Of a DNA stretch of 8,180 nucleotides, positions 1 through 8,135 are shown piece after piece. Source of the stretch: Acidobacteriota bacterium (GTDB lineage: Bacteria; Acidobacteriota; Terriglobia; Terriglobales; Acidobacteriaceae); assembly GCA_021810735.1 (NCBI GenBank), contig JAJZIF010000152.1, forward strand, positions 1 through 8,180. Reading direction: 5' to 3'. The position numbers and the translations under genes are program-made. The notes beneath the pieces are model-generated. The model was not told the DNA's origin, searched no databases, and saw only the letters and a list, made by a program, of their open reading frames with translations. Positions within the stretch are counted from its first letter, which is position 1; each line of letters opens with the position of its first letter.

Positions 1-498
1 ATTGCCGGAACCGGGCGCGGCGATTGTGCTTGGACTGAACGATATGCTGATGCCTCTGCCCGCTCCAGAGGCCGTCAGGCTGACGCTGGAATTGAAGCCC
101 CCACTGACGGAGGTGGTAATGGTGTCGGTGGTGGAACCGCCCTGTGCCACCGAAAGCGACGAAGAGGCAGCAACCATTGTGAAGTCACCCGATGTTGCGG
201 CCTTAACCGTGAGGGAAACAGTGGTGGACTGTGTAAGCCCGCCGCCGGTGCCCGTGATGGTAATCGGGTAGGTCCCCGCAGTGGCTGTAGAGGCCACCTG
301 GAAGGTGACTGTGGAGGTTCCGGAACCGGGTGCTGCGATGGGGTTGGTCCCAAATACGACTGTGACGCCTGATGGCACGTTCGAGGCGGAAAGAGCAATG
401 GAATTATTGAAACCACCGGCGACCGCGGTTGTGATGGTGGAGTTGCCACTGCTGCCTTGAGCAACGGACAGTGATGTGGGCGAAGCGGAAATGGTGAA
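1..498 (-). repeat. Tandem Ig-like domain repeats in the tail of the S53 peptidase
   Basis: Two copies of a roughly 105-residue unit are encoded head to tail. Copy 1 covers residues 563-660 (positions 498-205). Copy 2 begins at residue 668 (position 183) and runs off the window. Both start with an FT.....SLSVAQG segment, continue through ITT.V.GGFN.S and reach IAAPGSG. The DNA is also similar around the shared APGSG codons (near 1-20 and 315-335). Such Ser/Thr/Gly-rich beta-sandwich modules in exported bacterial proteins are usually thought to act as spacers or to bind surfaces or polymers. More copies may follow outside the window. Confidence 0.8.
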
Positions 499-2184
499 TG
501 ACGGAGTCTGCGTGGTGGAACCCGTCAAGGCTGCCAGAAGACCGGAGCTGGGGCTTCCCCATCCGGTGACCAGGTCATAGCCGGGAACCGCCGAATAGCT
601 TCCTGAAGATCCACTGGTGATGTCATGGAAGTCAGCCGAATAGCTGGAGGTGACGTTCTGCGCGTAGATGGTTGGGTTGAGGAAGCCTATGGTTGACTGC
701 CCGTCTGCAACAAGTTGCTGATTGACCAGCGCGATGTAACCGGCCCACATGGGCGCAGCAAAGCTGGTGCCGCCATACAGGTTTGAGGTGCAGGCGGTCT
801 GGTCCGCGCAGACATAAAAGGTGAAGTTTGCGTTCGCTGATACGTCCGGCCCGTTGCGATAGGTGGTGGAGCCTTTGTTGCTCGCATTGATGACGCCGGG
901 AAGCTGCTGCCAGGAAGGTATGGGAATTCCGTCAGGAGAAATGCCGCCACCACTGTCTGCCCAGGCAGTTTCCGACTTCCAGGGACCGCCCGCGCTCGAT
1001 GTCGTGAGATCGGTGCCACCCACAGAAACCACGTTGGCATCGTCGGCCGGCCACGCCTCCACATGTCTTGACCAGGTGGAATTGTCGCCCGAGGCTGCGA
1101 AGAAGTTTTGCCCCTGGGCGGCCATCTTCTCGAAATAGGGATCGAGAGTGGATGGGTCGGCCGGCGTCCATCCCCAGGAGCAGCCGATGGTGGTAGGCAA
1201 CGGGTTGTGAGTGGTCATCGCGGCGATGATGGCCGTATCCGTTGAGCCGATGTACATGGTAAGACTGTTGAGAGCTGGGGCCATGCCGAGGGCCTGTGTC
1301 ATGTCCAGAGTTTGTTCCGTATCGTCGCACCTATTGGCATAAAGGCATGAGGTGCTGGTTCCGTCGGTGGAAAGCAGAGTAATGGGAACGTTGTTCGTCT
1401 GTTTGACATTCGAGAAATAGGTATTCAGGTCGGCGAGGTCGGTACCGTAGTACTCCAGCAGCCCGAGATTCTGACCGGCGCCATTGAGGCTGCCTGTTCC
1501 GTAATATGCGGCCCGCATGTCACTGCCGAGGAATGAAGCGGATGGCCCGGAACCGGTGGTGGCTTGCGGAGATACCGCGTTCACGCTGATTCCGTGTGCC
1601 TTGGCGTAGACAGCCTTCGACACATACATAGGATGGGGTATCGAGTAGTTGTCCAACCCCGAGACGTGCCAAAGATCAAAGTGCAGGCTGGTTGTCGGTG
1701 TGCGGTCCGGGGAATAGAAATCCCGATGGTGGACCGGATCATGATAGATCCGCATCGTCACATGGAAAGCTGCATTGACAGAAGATACAGGGCCGCGGAT
1801 GACCACGTTCATTCCGTCGCGAGAGCCGCCGATGACTGTAAACCCGCTGGCTTTGAGATACGCAACGGTTGCGTCGTACTCGGCTACGCTGGGGCCATAC
1901 AGGACTGTGAACTGTGCGGGTGTCAGATAGTGGTGATACTCAGGGCTTTCAGGGTCGTATAGCTCAGACAGGAACTCCCGTAGACCTTGCTGATTGGTGA
2001 GCGGCAATACCACGTTCAGGGTCATCATCGTGTTGGTGGACATCAACCTGACGGGCGTAGCTGTGCCATTGCGGACGACATTGCGAACATGATGCGTCTC
2101 AAAATACTGGGCAAAACTGCTTCGCGATCCGACAACAAGAAAGATCGCCGTGACGAGCAGAACGATGTTTCTTTTTCGAAACAT
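1..2184 (-). CDS. Secreted S53 family (sedolisin/kumamolisin-type) serine-carboxyl endopeptidase with C-terminal Ig-like repeats, 3' end outside window
   Basis: The minus strand is open for 728 codons from ATG at 2184 to the window edge, with no stop seen. Residues 1-26 form a type I signal peptide (basic start, hydrophobic core, cleavage after SSFA before Q26). Residues about 54-150 match the pro-kumamolisin activation domain (YHHYLTPAQF at 83-92). Residues about 205-555 are the catalytic domain. E290 and D294 sit in TEQTLDMTQ, the oxyanion Asp367 in ASGD, and the nucleophile Ser474 in GGTSFAAPMWAG. The D521 region (HDIT) and GYDLVTGWGSP (535-545) fit the calcium site. S53 enzymes are usually acid-active endopeptidases that process themselves on secretion, so an extracellular protein-degrading role is inferred. 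Two Ig-like repeats follow from residue 563, and the second is cut by the window edge. The start is supported by GGGAGG at 2191-2196, six bases upstream. Cysteines 280/286 and 459/465 lie just before catalytic residues. Confidence 0.93.
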   Translation of the reverse strand, partial: MFRKRNIVLLVTAIFLVVGSRSSFAQYFETHHVRNVVRNGTATPVRLMSTNTMMTLNVVLPLTNQQGLREFLSELYDPESPEYHHYLTPAQFTVLYGPSVAEYDATVAYLKASGFTVIGGSRDGMNVVIRGPVSSVNAAFHVTMRIYHDPVHHRDFYSPDRTPTTSLHFDLWHVSGLDNYSIPHPMYVSKAVYAKAHGISVNAVSPQATTGSGPSASFLGSDMRAAYYGTGSLNGAGQNLGLLEYYGTDLADLNTYFSNVKQTNNVPITLLSTDGTSTSCLYANRCDDTEQTLDMTQALGMAPALNSLTMYIGSTDTAIIAAMTTHNPLPTTIGCSWGWTPADPSTLDPYFEKMAAQGQNFFAASGDNSTWSRHVEAWPADDANVVSVGGTDLTTSSAGGPWKSETAWADSGGGISPDGIPIPSWQQLPGVINASNKGSTTYRNGPDVSANANFTFYVCADQTACTSNLYGGTSFAAPMWAGYIALVNQQLVADGQSTIGFLNPTIYAQNVTSSYSADFHDITSGSSGSYSAVPGYDLVTGWGSPSSGLLAALTGSTTQTPSFTISASPTSLSVAQGSSGNSTITTAVAGGFNNSIALSASNVPSGVTVVFGTNPIAAPGSGTSTVTFQVASTATAGTYPITITGTGGGLTQSTTVSLTVKAATSGDFTMVAASSSLSVAQGGSTTDTITTSVSGGFNSSVSLTASGAGRGISISFSPSTIAAPGSGN

Positions 2185-2190
2185 GGTTGG

Positions 2191-2196
2191 CCTCCC
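2191..2196 (-). promoter_or_regulatory. Ribosome-binding site of the S53 peptidase
   Basis: The minus strand reads GGGAGG, six bases before the ATG at 2184. This near-consensus Shine-Dalgarno sequence decides the start, since it is followed directly by a clean signal peptide. Confidence 0.7.
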
Positions 2197-2209
2197 ATGG
2201 AAATCCGAG

Positions 2210-2223
2210 GTTCCGTACGGAAC
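2210..2223. promoter_or_regulatory. Perfect 14-bp palindrome, candidate operator
   Basis: GTTCCGTACGGAAC equals its own reverse complement over all 14 bases. It lies 25 bases upstream of the peptidase ATG, between the ribosome-binding site and the candidate -10 element at 2231-2236, so it would overlap the transcription start. That is a classic position for a dimeric repressor site. The palindrome is seen directly; the regulatory role is inferred, and no cognate regulator is encoded in the window. Confidence 0.4.
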
Positions 2224-2230
2224 TGTGCCG

Positions 2231-2259
2231 AGTGTGTGCCCGCGTGAAATCTGCGTCAA
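2231..2259 (-). promoter_or_regulatory. Candidate sigma-70-type promoter for the S53 peptidase
   Basis: On the minus strand a -35-like TTGACG (2254-2259, five of six consensus bases) is followed after exactly 17 bases by CACACT (2231-2236). The latter is a weak -10 that keeps the important A2 and T6. Predicted initiation is near 2224, giving a leader of about 40 bases that contains the 14-bp palindrome. A second TTGACG lies further upstream at 2321-2326 with a poorer -10 (GGTACT). Confidence 0.35.
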
Positions 2260-2568
2260 GGGAAGAGATCGAGGAATATTTTCCGCTTGGAACGCGAAGT
2301 ACCTGTTGAGGGGCCAGATGCGTCAACAAGGCTGACTGGATTGCCTGAGCAGGATCTATCGCGGCGGGTATCGGGCATGGAAAGAGATAAATACCTGATA
2401 AATACGCGAAGTTTTCGCCGGCTTTCGTTGCCGACCGTGATTCAAGAGCTGTGGTGCTGGTCCGCGAACGAGCCTGGAATTGGCTGCGGAGAATATCTGC
2501 AAGCAGGACAGGGAGCCTCCCCGTAATGATCGAGGAAACATCCCTGATTCTGGCTGCTTGCCAGGCGG

Positions 2569-3912
<1,344 letters not shown>

Positions 3913-4098
3913 TTATGGATTTCCCTGTGAGTATTCGGCAACTGCAATGGCTGCTATTCCTTTCATTGTATGGGGCAGCAGGCTGTGTGGCATGGGGACC
4001 TCAGAAAATCGTGCAGGAGGAAGCAAGCACGGCCACAATTGCAGCTGAGCAAGCAGTGGAATGCGTGGCACGATGGCCGAAGTTCCTGTGCGTTCTTG

Positions 4099-4105
4099 AA
4101 AGGAG
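4099..4105 (+). promoter_or_regulatory. Strong Shine-Dalgarno sequence (or part of a -10 context) before the GH42-like gene
   Basis: AAAGGAG lies seven bases before ATG 4113, the best ribosome-binding match in the window, and is the reason for choosing the longer start. The overlapping TATAGT at 4107-4112 also resembles a -10 box. If that is its true role, transcription would begin near 4119 and translation at ATG 4197. No convincing -35 is seen at the right distance, so the ribosome-binding reading is preferred. Confidence 0.45.
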
Positions 4106-4112
4106 ATATAGT

Positions 4113-6485
4113 ATGCCTGAACTGGCACACCGTACCCGGATCATGGTACTTATCTGCCGGACCGGAGAATCCAGAAAGGCTATTTCGAGGAAGCTGATGA
4201 AGAATTCTGGCTATTCGATTTCCGGGTGTGTCGTTGTCCTTGCGTTGCTGTGCTGGGCGTGTCCTGCCCTCGGTCAAGCGGTTGTGAGCGGTGGAAACTC
4301 CTTCTATCCCGCGGCTGTATGGTACGGCGGAGGGAAGGCGCGCGCGCCCATGCTCGAACCGATCAACGCTACCAGTGCGGAGCGATGGGGCAAAGATCTC
4401 GATCAGATCAAGGCAGAGGGATTTAACACGGTCAAGACCTGGATCGACTGGCAAACTGGAGAACCGCGTCAGGGGCAATACAACTTCGCCAATCTGAACC
4501 TGCTGATGCGCCTTGCCCATCAGCGCGGACTGCGGGTGATCGTTCAGATCTATCTGGATTCTGCGCCGGACTGGGTCGGCAGGCTGCATCCACAAGGCCG
4601 ATTTGTTGCGAGCAGCGGCGCTGTCATCACCTCTCAGTCTGCGCCCGGATATTCCCTTGATGATCCTGGCGTGCGGAGAGAGGCAGTCGCCTTTCTTCAG
4701 GCTCTTGCGCGGGATGCCGATCGTTTTCCCGCTCTCTACGGCTGGGATGTCTGGAGCGAACCGCACATCGTCAACTGGGCGGATTTCCCGTTCCTCAGAA
4801 ATGCCGAATTTGGATTCAATCCCTACACCCAGGCCCGGTTTCGGGCATGGCTGGAAAAGAAATACGGAACACTGGCCGCTCTGAACACCGCCTGGTACCG
4901 GACCTACACCAGCTGGAGTCAGGTGGAAGCTCCCCGCTTTCCGACGATTCTTTCTTACACCGACTACATCGACTGGCGCATGTTCATCGACGACAAGCTT
5001 GCCGGCGACCTCGCATTGCGCGTTCGCGCGATCCGCAGCGTGGATAAGACTCACCCTATTGCGAGCCATTCCGACGCGCCCAGTCTCTTCACGTCCCCCA
5101 CTGACGGTTATGGTGAGCCGGATGACTTCAAAATGTCGGCGAACGCGGATTTTTACGGCACCTCGATGTATCCGATGCATTCCGAGTCGATCCACCCCTG
5201 GTCGAACGACGTGCTGGACACCGCGCTGGACTTCTCCCGATCGGCTGGACACAGCTTTGGTAAGGGTTTCTGGATTGGCGAGCTGCAGGCGGGACAGGGG
5301 GCTACGGGGATGCGTATCGCGTCGCCGGTGACGGCGGCCGACGAAACCTTCTGGATATGGGAGGCGGTCGCGCACGGGGCGCGTGAGTTTGCGGTCTACG
5401 CCTGGTATCCCATGAGCTCCGGATTCGAATCCAATGGCTATGGCCTGATCAACCTTGACGGGACCATCACCGCTCGTGCCCGTGCAGCTGGCAGGGCGGC
5501 TGCCACTGTTGCCAAACATGCCTCCAGCCTGCTGAATGCAACGCCGGCTCCAGCCCAAATTGCCATTCTCTATAATCGCCTGGCCTATATGGTGGGAGGT
5601 CCTCAGCCGTCGCTCTCCAAACTTGGGCGAGCTCCTGTTGACTCTGCCATCGGATTGCACACGGCCTTTGCCCAGCAGCAGATTCCAGTCGATTTTGTTT
5701 CGACAGAACAGGTTGCTGCCGGAAAGCTCGACCAGTACAAAATCCTCTTTGTTCCGTATCCCGTGATGCTGTCTCGCAAGGTTGCCGAGGGCATTCGCCG
5801 TTATGTGCAGGGCGGTGGCGTGGCGGTTGCGGAAGCTCGCCTGGCCTGGAATAACGCCCGAGGGCTTGCCAGTGCGATCATTCCAGGCGCCGGACTGGAC
5901 AAGGTATTCGGAGCCAGAGAGAAAGTGATTCTTCCTGTGAATCGCCCGCAAATCACCATCGATGCCTTCCGGAACCTGCCCGGGCTAACCGCCCCGATCA
6001 CTCTATCGGGTGCAGCCTTCGAGGAAGACCTCCAGCCCTATCCAGGAGCGCACGTTCTTGGGCGATTCGCGGACGGCGAACCCGCGATAATCGAAAACTC
6101 ATTTGGGCAAGGGAAGGCTATTCTCATCGGATCCTTCGCCGCGCTCGGATACGAGGAACACCCCGGTCCAACCGGGCAGCAATTTCTCCTTTCACTCGCG
6201 AGACTCGCAGGCGTTTCGCCTGAGGTTTCCGTCTCCGGAACGACAGGCTCCGTTCTGCAGGTGCGCCGGCTCATCGGCAACCGCTATCAGATCGTCTTTG
6301 TCTTCAATGAATCCAGCAAGCCCGTCAGCGCCGCCTTGTCGCTGAAGGTGGATCATCCCGTCAGGAGCGTGGTTCAGTGGTCCGATAACGGTCGTGTACC
6401 CTTCCACATGGACCGGGACAAAGTCATTCTGCACAAAGTCTTCGAGCCGCGAGAGGTCTGGGTCGTCAGCCTCCAGACGCAGTAA
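4113..6485 (+). CDS. Secreted GH42-like glycoside hydrolase (beta-galactosidase type)
   Basis: The 790-residue product looks like a retaining clan GH-A (beta/alpha)8 hydrolase with GH42 architecture, probably cleaving terminal galactosides or related sugars in the periplasm or outside the cell. The hydrophobic core plus PALG|Q (cleavage after residue 54) is a type I signal. The barrel spans about 85-470: FNTVKTW at 104-110, the likely acid/base Glu216 in DVWSEPH, and the likely nucleophile Glu390 in WIGELQAGQG. Residues about 480-680 resemble the GH42 trimerisation domain (amidotransferase-like fold: KILFVPYPVML, then GGGVAVAEAR), and about 708-790 form a small beta domain. Clan GH-A normally has Asn before the acid/base Glu; here it is Ser215. 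The start is uncertain. ATG 4113 follows a near-perfect AAAGGAG (4099-4105) but gives an unusually long leader. ATG 4197, in frame with GAGGAA upstream, gives a standard 26-residue signal peptide and a 762-residue protein. It diverges from argG. Confidence 0.88.
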   Translation: MPELAHRTRIMVLICRTGESRKAISRKLMKNSGYSISGCVVVLALLCWACPALGQAVVSGGNSFYPAAVWYGGGKARAPMLEPINATSAERWGKDLDQIKAEGFNTVKTWIDWQTGEPRQGQYNFANLNLLMRLAHQRGLRVIVQIYLDSAPDWVGRLHPQGRFVASSGAVITSQSAPGYSLDDPGVRREAVAFLQALARDADRFPALYGWDVWSEPHIVNWADFPFLRNAEFGFNPYTQARFRAWLEKKYGTLAALNTAWYRTYTSWSQVEAPRFPTILSYTDYIDWRMFIDDKLAGDLALRVRAIRSVDKTHPIASHSDAPSLFTSPTDGYGEPDDFKMSANADFYGTSMYPMHSESIHPWSNDVLDTALDFSRSAGHSFGKGFWIGELQAGQGATGMRIASPVTAADETFWIWEAVAHGAREFAVYAWYPMSSGFESNGYGLINLDGTITARARAAGRAAATVAKHASSLLNATPAPAQIAILYNRLAYMVGGPQPSLSKLGRAPVDSAIGLHTAFAQQQIPVDFVSTEQVAAGKLDQYKILFVPYPVMLSRKVAEGIRRYVQGGGVAVAEARLAWNNARGLASAIIPGAGLDKVFGAREKVILPVNRPQITIDAFRNLPGLTAPITLSGAAFEEDLQPYPGAHVLGRFADGEPAIIENSFGQGKAILIGSFAALGYEEHPGPTGQQFLLSLARLAGVSPEVSVSGTTGSVLQVRRLIGNRYQIVFVFNESSKPVSAALSLKVDHPVRSVVQWSDNGRVPFHMDRDKVILHKVFEPREVWVVSLQTQ

Positions 6486-6822
6486 TGGAAGACATTGCGC
6501 AGCAAGACCGCAGCCGGTCATGATTGCGTGCGACACGCTCCCCGGGCGAGCCCCCCTGCATCCATCTTTCATTCAGGTGAATCTTTATCGTGGTGCTGGG
6601 AACCTATAATGGAAGACCTGAAATAGAAAGCCTGGTTCGAAGGTACGAACGAAATTCCAGCCAACGGCCGGAACCTGATAAAAGCTCACGCGGAAATCGT
6701 AAGCTTTCGACCGTAGTTGGGATGGAACGTCGCTTTCGCACATGACTGTGGCCGTGTGATATACGGTTGAGTGCGCCCAGCGTCCAATCTGAAAGCAACT
6801 GAATTTAGGGGAAACTTTATCA
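6486..6822 (+). other. Intergenic region between the GH42-like gene and the outer-membrane protein gene
   Basis: This 337-bp stretch has no convincing gene on the plus strand. It contains a small imperfect palindrome GTTCG-6-CGAAC at 6635-6650. TATACG (6760-6765) is preceded at 17 bases by CGCACA (6737-6742), a weak candidate promoter for the downstream gene. AGGGGA at 6807-6812 is its likely ribosome-binding site. No hairpin with a T-run was found after the glycosidase stop. On the minus strand an aromatic-rich open frame ends at 6585, which could be a gene remnant but is not identifiable. Confidence 0.4.
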
Positions 6823-7722
6823 ATGAGATTTTTCCAAAGTATCCATCTGTGCGCGTCACAGAGATTCCGGAGTGTCTGTTCCTCGAAAAGCCAACTTTCA
6901 CGAACATCCAAACGGCACGTCATCGCCAAAACAGCACTATGCCTGCTCGGCGTTTTTTTGCTGATGGCGCCGATCGCGGCTTTTGGTCAGACTGACGAAA
7001 TTCAGGTGTACGATGCCGTCATCGCGCCACAAGGCACATTCAATATTATGGTGCACAGTAACTTTACCCCCGAAGGAAGGACGAAGCCCGCTTTCCCCGG
7101 CGCCATCATTGCCAACCATTCGTTCAATGGAACATGGGAATGGGCGTATGGAGTCAAGCCCTGGATGGAGCAGGGCTTGTACATGCCCGTCTATACCCCG
7201 TATTCGACGAAGCGCGGCGGGTCGCTGGATGGTTTCAAGATTCGCGAACTGTTTGTGCGGCCGCACGCCCAGCAGCACACAGTTTTCTGGGGTACGAATT
7301 TCGAATTCAGCTTCAACTACAAGTATTGGGAGGCGCGCACGTTTACGGCCGAGGTGCGACCGATCATCGGCGCGTACGTCGGTAAATGGGAGCTCATCTA
7401 CAATCCCGTTGTCGATACGGACTATACAGGAGGGTTGGGAGGCTTGCAGTTCAATCCTGAGTCGCGGATTGTTTACTACATCAACCCCAAATGGGATGTG
7501 GCTGCCGAGGAGTACGACGGGTTTGGCCCTTTCAACAATTTCGTGAGTCTGCACAATCAATTCCACGAAGTGTGGGGTGCGTTCGATCACTATGGCAAAA
7601 TCTGGGATGTCGAAGCGGGTGCGGGTTACGGCCTGACCGCCGGATCCGACAAATGGACGTTGAAGCTGATGATATCGCGCAATATCAACAAGAAGCCGTG
7701 GCGTCCTCACATCCGCTTCTAA
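6823..7722 (+). CDS. Predicted outer-membrane beta-barrel protein of unknown function
   Basis: The 299-residue product has a late hydrophobic segment (about 34-50) ending in AAFG|Q56, a type I signal cleavage site, after an unusually long 33-residue basic and polar start. No alternative in-frame start exists between 6823 and the hydrophobic core, and an in-frame TGA at 6790 lies upstream, so the long leader appears real. AGGGGA (6807-6812) precedes the ATG by 10 bases. The mature part consists of alternating aromatic/polar beta segments (for example WEWAYGV 105-111, VFWGTNFEFSF 154-164, KWELIYNPVVD 188-198, WDVEAGAGYGL 261-271). It ends in a terminal phenylalanine, as expected for insertion by the BAM machinery. 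It resembles a conserved group of Gram-negative hypothetical barrel proteins starting with an IQVYDA-like strand; their role is not known to me. It lies 337 bp downstream of the secreted glycosidase on the same strand, so a link to sugar uptake or surface display is only a guess. Confidence 0.8.
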   Translation: MRFFQSIHLCASQRFRSVCSSKSQLSRTSKRHVIAKTALCLLGVFLLMAPIAAFGQTDEIQVYDAVIAPQGTFNIMVHSNFTPEGRTKPAFPGAIIANHSFNGTWEWAYGVKPWMEQGLYMPVYTPYSTKRGGSLDGFKIRELFVRPHAQQHTVFWGTNFEFSFNYKYWEARTFTAEVRPIIGAYVGKWELIYNPVVDTDYTGGLGGLQFNPESRIVYYINPKWDVAAEEYDGFGPFNNFVSLHNQFHEVWGAFDHYGKIWDVEAGAGYGLTAGSDKWTLKLMISRNINKKPWRPHIRF

Positions 7723-7764
7723 CAACCGTGATGAAAGTCAAAGTCTGTGAAAGAGCACGACGTC

Positions 7765-8135
7765 AGCGGTGCCGTAAGTAGAGCACCGCGTAGTCGCGTA
7801 TCTCTGTGTCCGGGCGACCTTATCCTCAGGCATCACTATCGGCGGGGAATGTGGGTTATGGATGTAAGTCTGGCAGGTTGAATCCCCGTTACCGCGCGGG
7901 CGGGAGAATGCACGTCAGCGATCGTCCAATCGCCGGGCAGTTCGCGGAGGCGCGGAAGGATGCGAAGATCCCGAAAGGCATGGTGTTCTACTCGGAGCGG
8001 TATTTTGTTGCAGCAGATCTGCTCGACCGTACAGGAAAGTTCGCGGTGGCAGGCAAGATGCTGGGGCCGAATCACAGGGCATCACGATGAGGTACGCCCA
8101 TCCTGAATAGAAGGGAATCGCCGAGATGGTGAACG
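7765..8135 (+). pseudogene. Decayed tyrosine recombinase (phage-type integrase) C-terminal fragment
   Basis: No intact frame exists, but three successive frames read as one integrase C-terminus. Frame one (7774-7860) gives VSRAPRSRVSL, like the basic strand usually before WVFPS. Frame two (about 7884-8063) gives MHVSDRPIAGQFAEARKDA, then KIPKGMVFYSERYFVAADLL, then DRTGKFAVAGKMLG, close to the family pattern LVLYSARHTFATDLLDRTGNL...LG. Frame three (8078-8107) gives GITMRYAHPE, which contains the likely tyrosine nucleophile (codon 8093-8095) in the usual RYxHPE setting. An in-frame TAG follows at 8108, with KGIAEMVN after it, as in family tails. Each frame change equals a net one-base loss. The box II Arg remains (7998-8000), but the following His is Tyr and the LGH histidine is Pro. 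The N-terminal DNA-binding domain and first catalytic Arg are missing. It is almost certainly inactive. Confidence 0.65.

Larger units (their letters stand above)
2185..2568. other. Intergenic region between argG and the S53 peptidase
   Basis: This 384-bp stretch separates the end of argG from the start of the peptidase, both on the minus strand. The half near the peptidase holds the ribosome-binding site, palindrome and promoter listed separately. The half near argG (about 2350-2568) has several short open frames on both strands, none with protein-like composition or a convincing ribosome-binding site. I found no strong hairpin followed by a T-run to serve as an argG terminator; the small GGGAG/CTCCC inverted repeat near 2511-2521 is too short and lacks a T-run. 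Confidence 0.5.

Noticed and set aside
3963..5951. 662-codon minus-strand open frame antisense to the glycosidase
   Set aside because: It mirrors a gene with clear catalytic motifs, is rich in Arg, Gly and Pro with no domain pattern, and has no convincing ribosome-binding site. Long antisense frames are common in GC-rich genes.
6538..6552. GC-rich inverted repeat GCTCCCCGGGCGAGC after the glycosidase as a terminator
   Set aside because: The outer stem is only four base pairs and no T-run follows.
6483..6617. 11-bp direct repeat TAATGGAAGAC at 6483-6493 and 6607-6617
   Set aside because: The identity does not extend beyond 11 bases on either side, and nothing resembling an insertion lies between the copies, so chance is a fair explanation.
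7868..7895. Sequence resembling a tRNA T-arm (GGTTGAATCCCC)
   Set aside because: The flanking bases do not pair as a T-stem, and no acceptor, D-arm or anticodon arm could be assembled. It falls within the integrase remnant.
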